NCBI RefSeq assembly: GCF_019976755.1
Contig: NZ_AP023442.1
Span: 186,001-250,000 of the forward strand
Direction of reading: 5' to 3'
DNA: 64,000 nucleotides
DNA from: Nostoc sp. MS1
GTDB lineage: Bacteria; Cyanobacteriota; Cyanobacteriia; Cyanobacteriales; Nostocaceae
Under the pieces are notes generated by a model. That model searched no databases, had not been told where the DNA came from, and was given only the letters and a program-made list of their open reading frames with translations. Position 1 is the stretch's first letter; every line of letters starts with the position of its first letter. Both the position numbers and the translations under genes were made by a program. Shown here in pieces: positions 61,943-64,000 of the stretch.

Positions 61943-64000
61943 TTAGAAATCTCCAAAGTCATTAGCGATTCCTAAACTAACTGCCCAATTTTCTCGTAGC
62001 AATTCACTTTCGTCATCGGCATCCTTGACTATTAAATAGGCATTACTAGGAGGACTAGCGATAGCCACTGTCAACCTCAAGCTAATTTCTCTCTCGCTGG
62101 GATGTCGGCTAGTGCTACTTAAGTTTGCTCCTCTTACGTCTGTTATGGGTGTATATGTTTGGGGATCGTACAAGGCGACTGTAACTTGACGCGATCGCCA
62201 TCTTCCCTCAACTGCTTCAGTTTGTACTAATGTCAAGCTAAAACGATTATTCGTTACTCTGCGGACTCTTGCACTGACCTGTACACCTACTTTCCGGGCA
62301 GGGCCTTCGTCACCTTTTACTGCCCGTTGGTGATGATAGGTCAGGACAGGTACACACACTTCCTGAAGGGATGCGCCACCGTGGACAAACTGCGCTCCTG
62401 CTCCCTGAACGGCAAAGCGTAAACTGCCACGGGGTACAATGGCAATCATCTTATTTTCTATGTAGGGCAAGCTGAAGTGTAGCAAGGTTGGGTCATTTAT
62501 CTGTTCTCGTGCCAGTAAATAGCGGCGTTTGCTTTCCAAAATAGTTTCATCATTTGGTAGGGGTCGTTTGTCTGCTTCTTGAATTGGGCGACGTTGATAC
62601 AAGAAACCGTGGTCAGCAGTGATAATAACGTTTGTACCGTTGATAGAATTGCAGATTCTTTTTACCAGCCGTAGCAGTTCATTAATTGCTGTACTGCAAG
62701 CTGATAATACTTGGCGTTCGTTAGCGGGTTTATCACCCGTCGCATCAATGACATTGTGATAAATATAAATCAGGCGATAGGGTTGCACTGCTATCCTCCC
62801 TTCGTCTGTAGTCATTGCTAAGAGGTCTTTGGCATTAATTACCGTAGCATCAACATGGCTATTTTCGGTTAATACCTTTTGCCTTGCCAGCGTACCCTTG
62901 GTACTAAGTCCATCAAGGCAGACATCATCATCACCTGGGATTAATTCTAATTTTGAGCCAGGAAGCAGCGCTGCCATCCCCAACCGCGTCACACTGGGTA
63001 AAACTCCTAATTGCGCCTCTAAAGTCGCTTCACCCCGCATTTCTTTCTCAATTACTTCTTGGAGTTCGCTGGCAACTTCGTAGCGTAAGGCATCGGAGAT
63101 AATTACAAAAGCTTTTTCGCGATCGCTCCGTTCTAAAATTGGGAAAACGTGCCTGCCAAAGAATCTAGTTTGAGATGGAATGCCTTGCAACTCCCAAGTT
63201 TTACCAAGGGTATCTGACCAAGCTTCCCCTATTTCATCTAAAAACCATTGAGTATATAAATTTTCAACGTCATCAATTAAGGCTTTGAGGATGTCGCCTT
63301 GAGCATCATCGCTCTGCACAATAAAGTGGCGGTAAGCTTTGTCAAAGGAGTGTAGATTGCTGGCGTAAGCTTTAAATAATGACGGGGCTGGCTGGCGGAA
63401 TCCTGCTATGTATTGCTGCTTAAATTCTAAGAGTGCGATCGCAGCTTCCAACGCTTGATAAATTTTTTCATATTTTGGAAACCAAATCAGGGTGTGGCGA
63501 GCTTTTAACCAAGTTCGCCAGTGGGTAAATTCCACTGTTGGTTGCCACATTTGCGCCCTGAGCGTTTTAACGCAAGCACGAATTAATACTTGGTCTACAA
63601 CCTCGAAACTGGCTGCTTCAAATAAAACTTCTGGCTCTAAATTGTCTAAAGCATCAAATATATGTAATTGTTCTGCTACTTCATTGCTAAGGGTTTTCCA
63701 GCCTGGGGAATCTTGCTGGTCACGCATCCACTGGTCGATGAAGGAGTAAGCTCGTTGTTTAGGAGTGATGACTTGGTTTAGTAGCGCAGATGGGATAGCA
63801 CCATGCAGTGATTGAGCAAAATGAGTTATGAGTAACTGCACAAATAATTTATTTAAGCTGGGGTTTTGCTTGGGAAAGTCAGTGTGTTCTTGAACTACCT
63901 CCCAGAAAGCTTCTGGAGATACAAAACGCTCAATATCAGACCAGAGAGCATTATCTGACTCTAATAAACCTCCCAGCAACACCCGCCGAATGAGTGTACC
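61943..64000 (-). CDS. pglZ: PglZ, BREX alkaline-phosphatase-like protein (5' end outside window)
   Basis: At least 685 residues; the frame is open to the window edge, and BREX-1 PglZ is usually ~800 aa or more, so the start is missing. The PglZ domain is clear: AFVIISDALRYEVASELQE (metal-binding Asp), LPSVTRLGMAALLPG (nucleophile Thr region) and NVIITADHGFLYQR (metal-binding Asp-His). The C-terminal part has FVHGGASLQEVCVPVL. PglZ is essential to BREX. The methyltransferase pglX and brxB/brxC should lie beyond 64000. Confidence 0.9.
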   Translation of the reverse strand, partial: GTLIRRVLLGGLLESDNALWSDIERFVSPEAFWEVVQEHTDFPKQNPSLNKLFVQLLITHFAQSLHGAIPSALLNQVITPKQRAYSFIDQWMRDQQDSPGWKTLSNEVAEQLHIFDALDNLEPEVLFEAASFEVVDQVLIRACVKTLRAQMWQPTVEFTHWRTWLKARHTLIWFPKYEKIYQALEAAIALLEFKQQYIAGFRQPAPSLFKAYASNLHSFDKAYRHFIVQSDDAQGDILKALIDDVENLYTQWFLDEIGEAWSDTLGKTWELQGIPSQTRFFGRHVFPILERSDREKAFVIISDALRYEVASELQEVIEKEMRGEATLEAQLGVLPSVTRLGMAALLPGSKLELIPGDDDVCLDGLSTKGTLARQKVLTENSHVDATVINAKDLLAMTTDEGRIAVQPYRLIYIYHNVIDATGDKPANERQVLSACSTAINELLRLVKRICNSINGTNVIITADHGFLYQRRPIQEADKRPLPNDETILESKRRYLLAREQINDPTLLHFSLPYIENKMIAIVPRGSLRFAVQGAGAQFVHGGASLQEVCVPVLTYHHQRAVKGDEGPARKVGVQVSARVRRVTNNRFSLTLVQTEAVEGRWRSRQVTVALYDPQTYTPITDVRGANLSSTSRHPSEREISLRLTVAIASPPSNAYLIVKDADDESELLRENWAVSLGIANDFGDF

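Overview
The window looks like part of a large plasmid (or plasmid-derived region) of a filamentous, Nostocales-type cyanobacterium. Reasons: many GCGATCGC (HIP1) octamers, AT-rich intergenic DNA, cyanobacterial families (AAA_35-type NTPase, Uma2, pentapeptide repeats, DUF900-like hydrolase, type I-secreted Ca-binding repeat proteins), plasmid replication/partition-like genes, and many broken genes and IS remnants. No rRNA, tRNA or CRISPR array was seen.

Layout. (1) 1-12.4 kb, 'copy A': a chain of small co-directional genes (coiled-coil protein, HNH-like membrane protein, small proteins, membrane protein, membrane-anchored P-loop ATPase resembling DNA-translocating ATPases), then an AAA_35 NTPase, short conserved genes, and a divergent transketolase-like/DeoR pair. 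(2) 12.9-17.2 kb: two convergent Ca-binding repeat (RTX) proteins, the larger with a von Willebrand A domain. (3) 18.5-20.8 kb: a RecD2-like helicase. (4) 21-24.4 kb: an IS4-family element joining two truncated genes, which suggests a deletion. (5) 24.4-28.5 kb: small metabolic and regulatory genes (methyltransferase, Coq4-like, TetR, two GNATs, SnoaL-like). (6) 28.5-32.7 kb: plasmid-maintenance-like operon with a Cro/CI-type regulator and three 21-bp tandem repeats. (7) 33-38.2 kb: plasmid hypothetical genes, an Rpn-type nuclease and small DNA-binding proteins. (8) 38.3-50.1 kb, 'copy B': the ATPase module again, with an IS in the HNH gene, then Uma2, the short genes and a second transketolase/DeoR pair. 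(9) 50.1-53.7 kb: an IS graveyard with a pentapeptide-repeat gene. (10) 54.4-58.8 kb: FGE-like protein, second RecD2-like helicase, HAD-like protein. (11) 59.3-64 kb: part of a BREX phage-defence locus (brxA convergent with brxL and pglZ), cut by the window edge.

Comparing the two copies is the most informative evidence here. It shows an IS insertion with a 5-bp target duplication, an inserted four-helix-bundle gene, an in-frame repeat insertion in the ATPase, a 3.88-kb tract (6426-10308 = 46160-50042) with no difference in the parts I compared, and a cluster of one-base homopolymer contractions in copy B that look more like assembly errors than real decay. The best candidate for an undescribed system is the duplicated ATPase/HNH/membrane-protein module, probably a DNA-transfer or DNA-processing machine; that function is inferred from one ATPase and gene order only.
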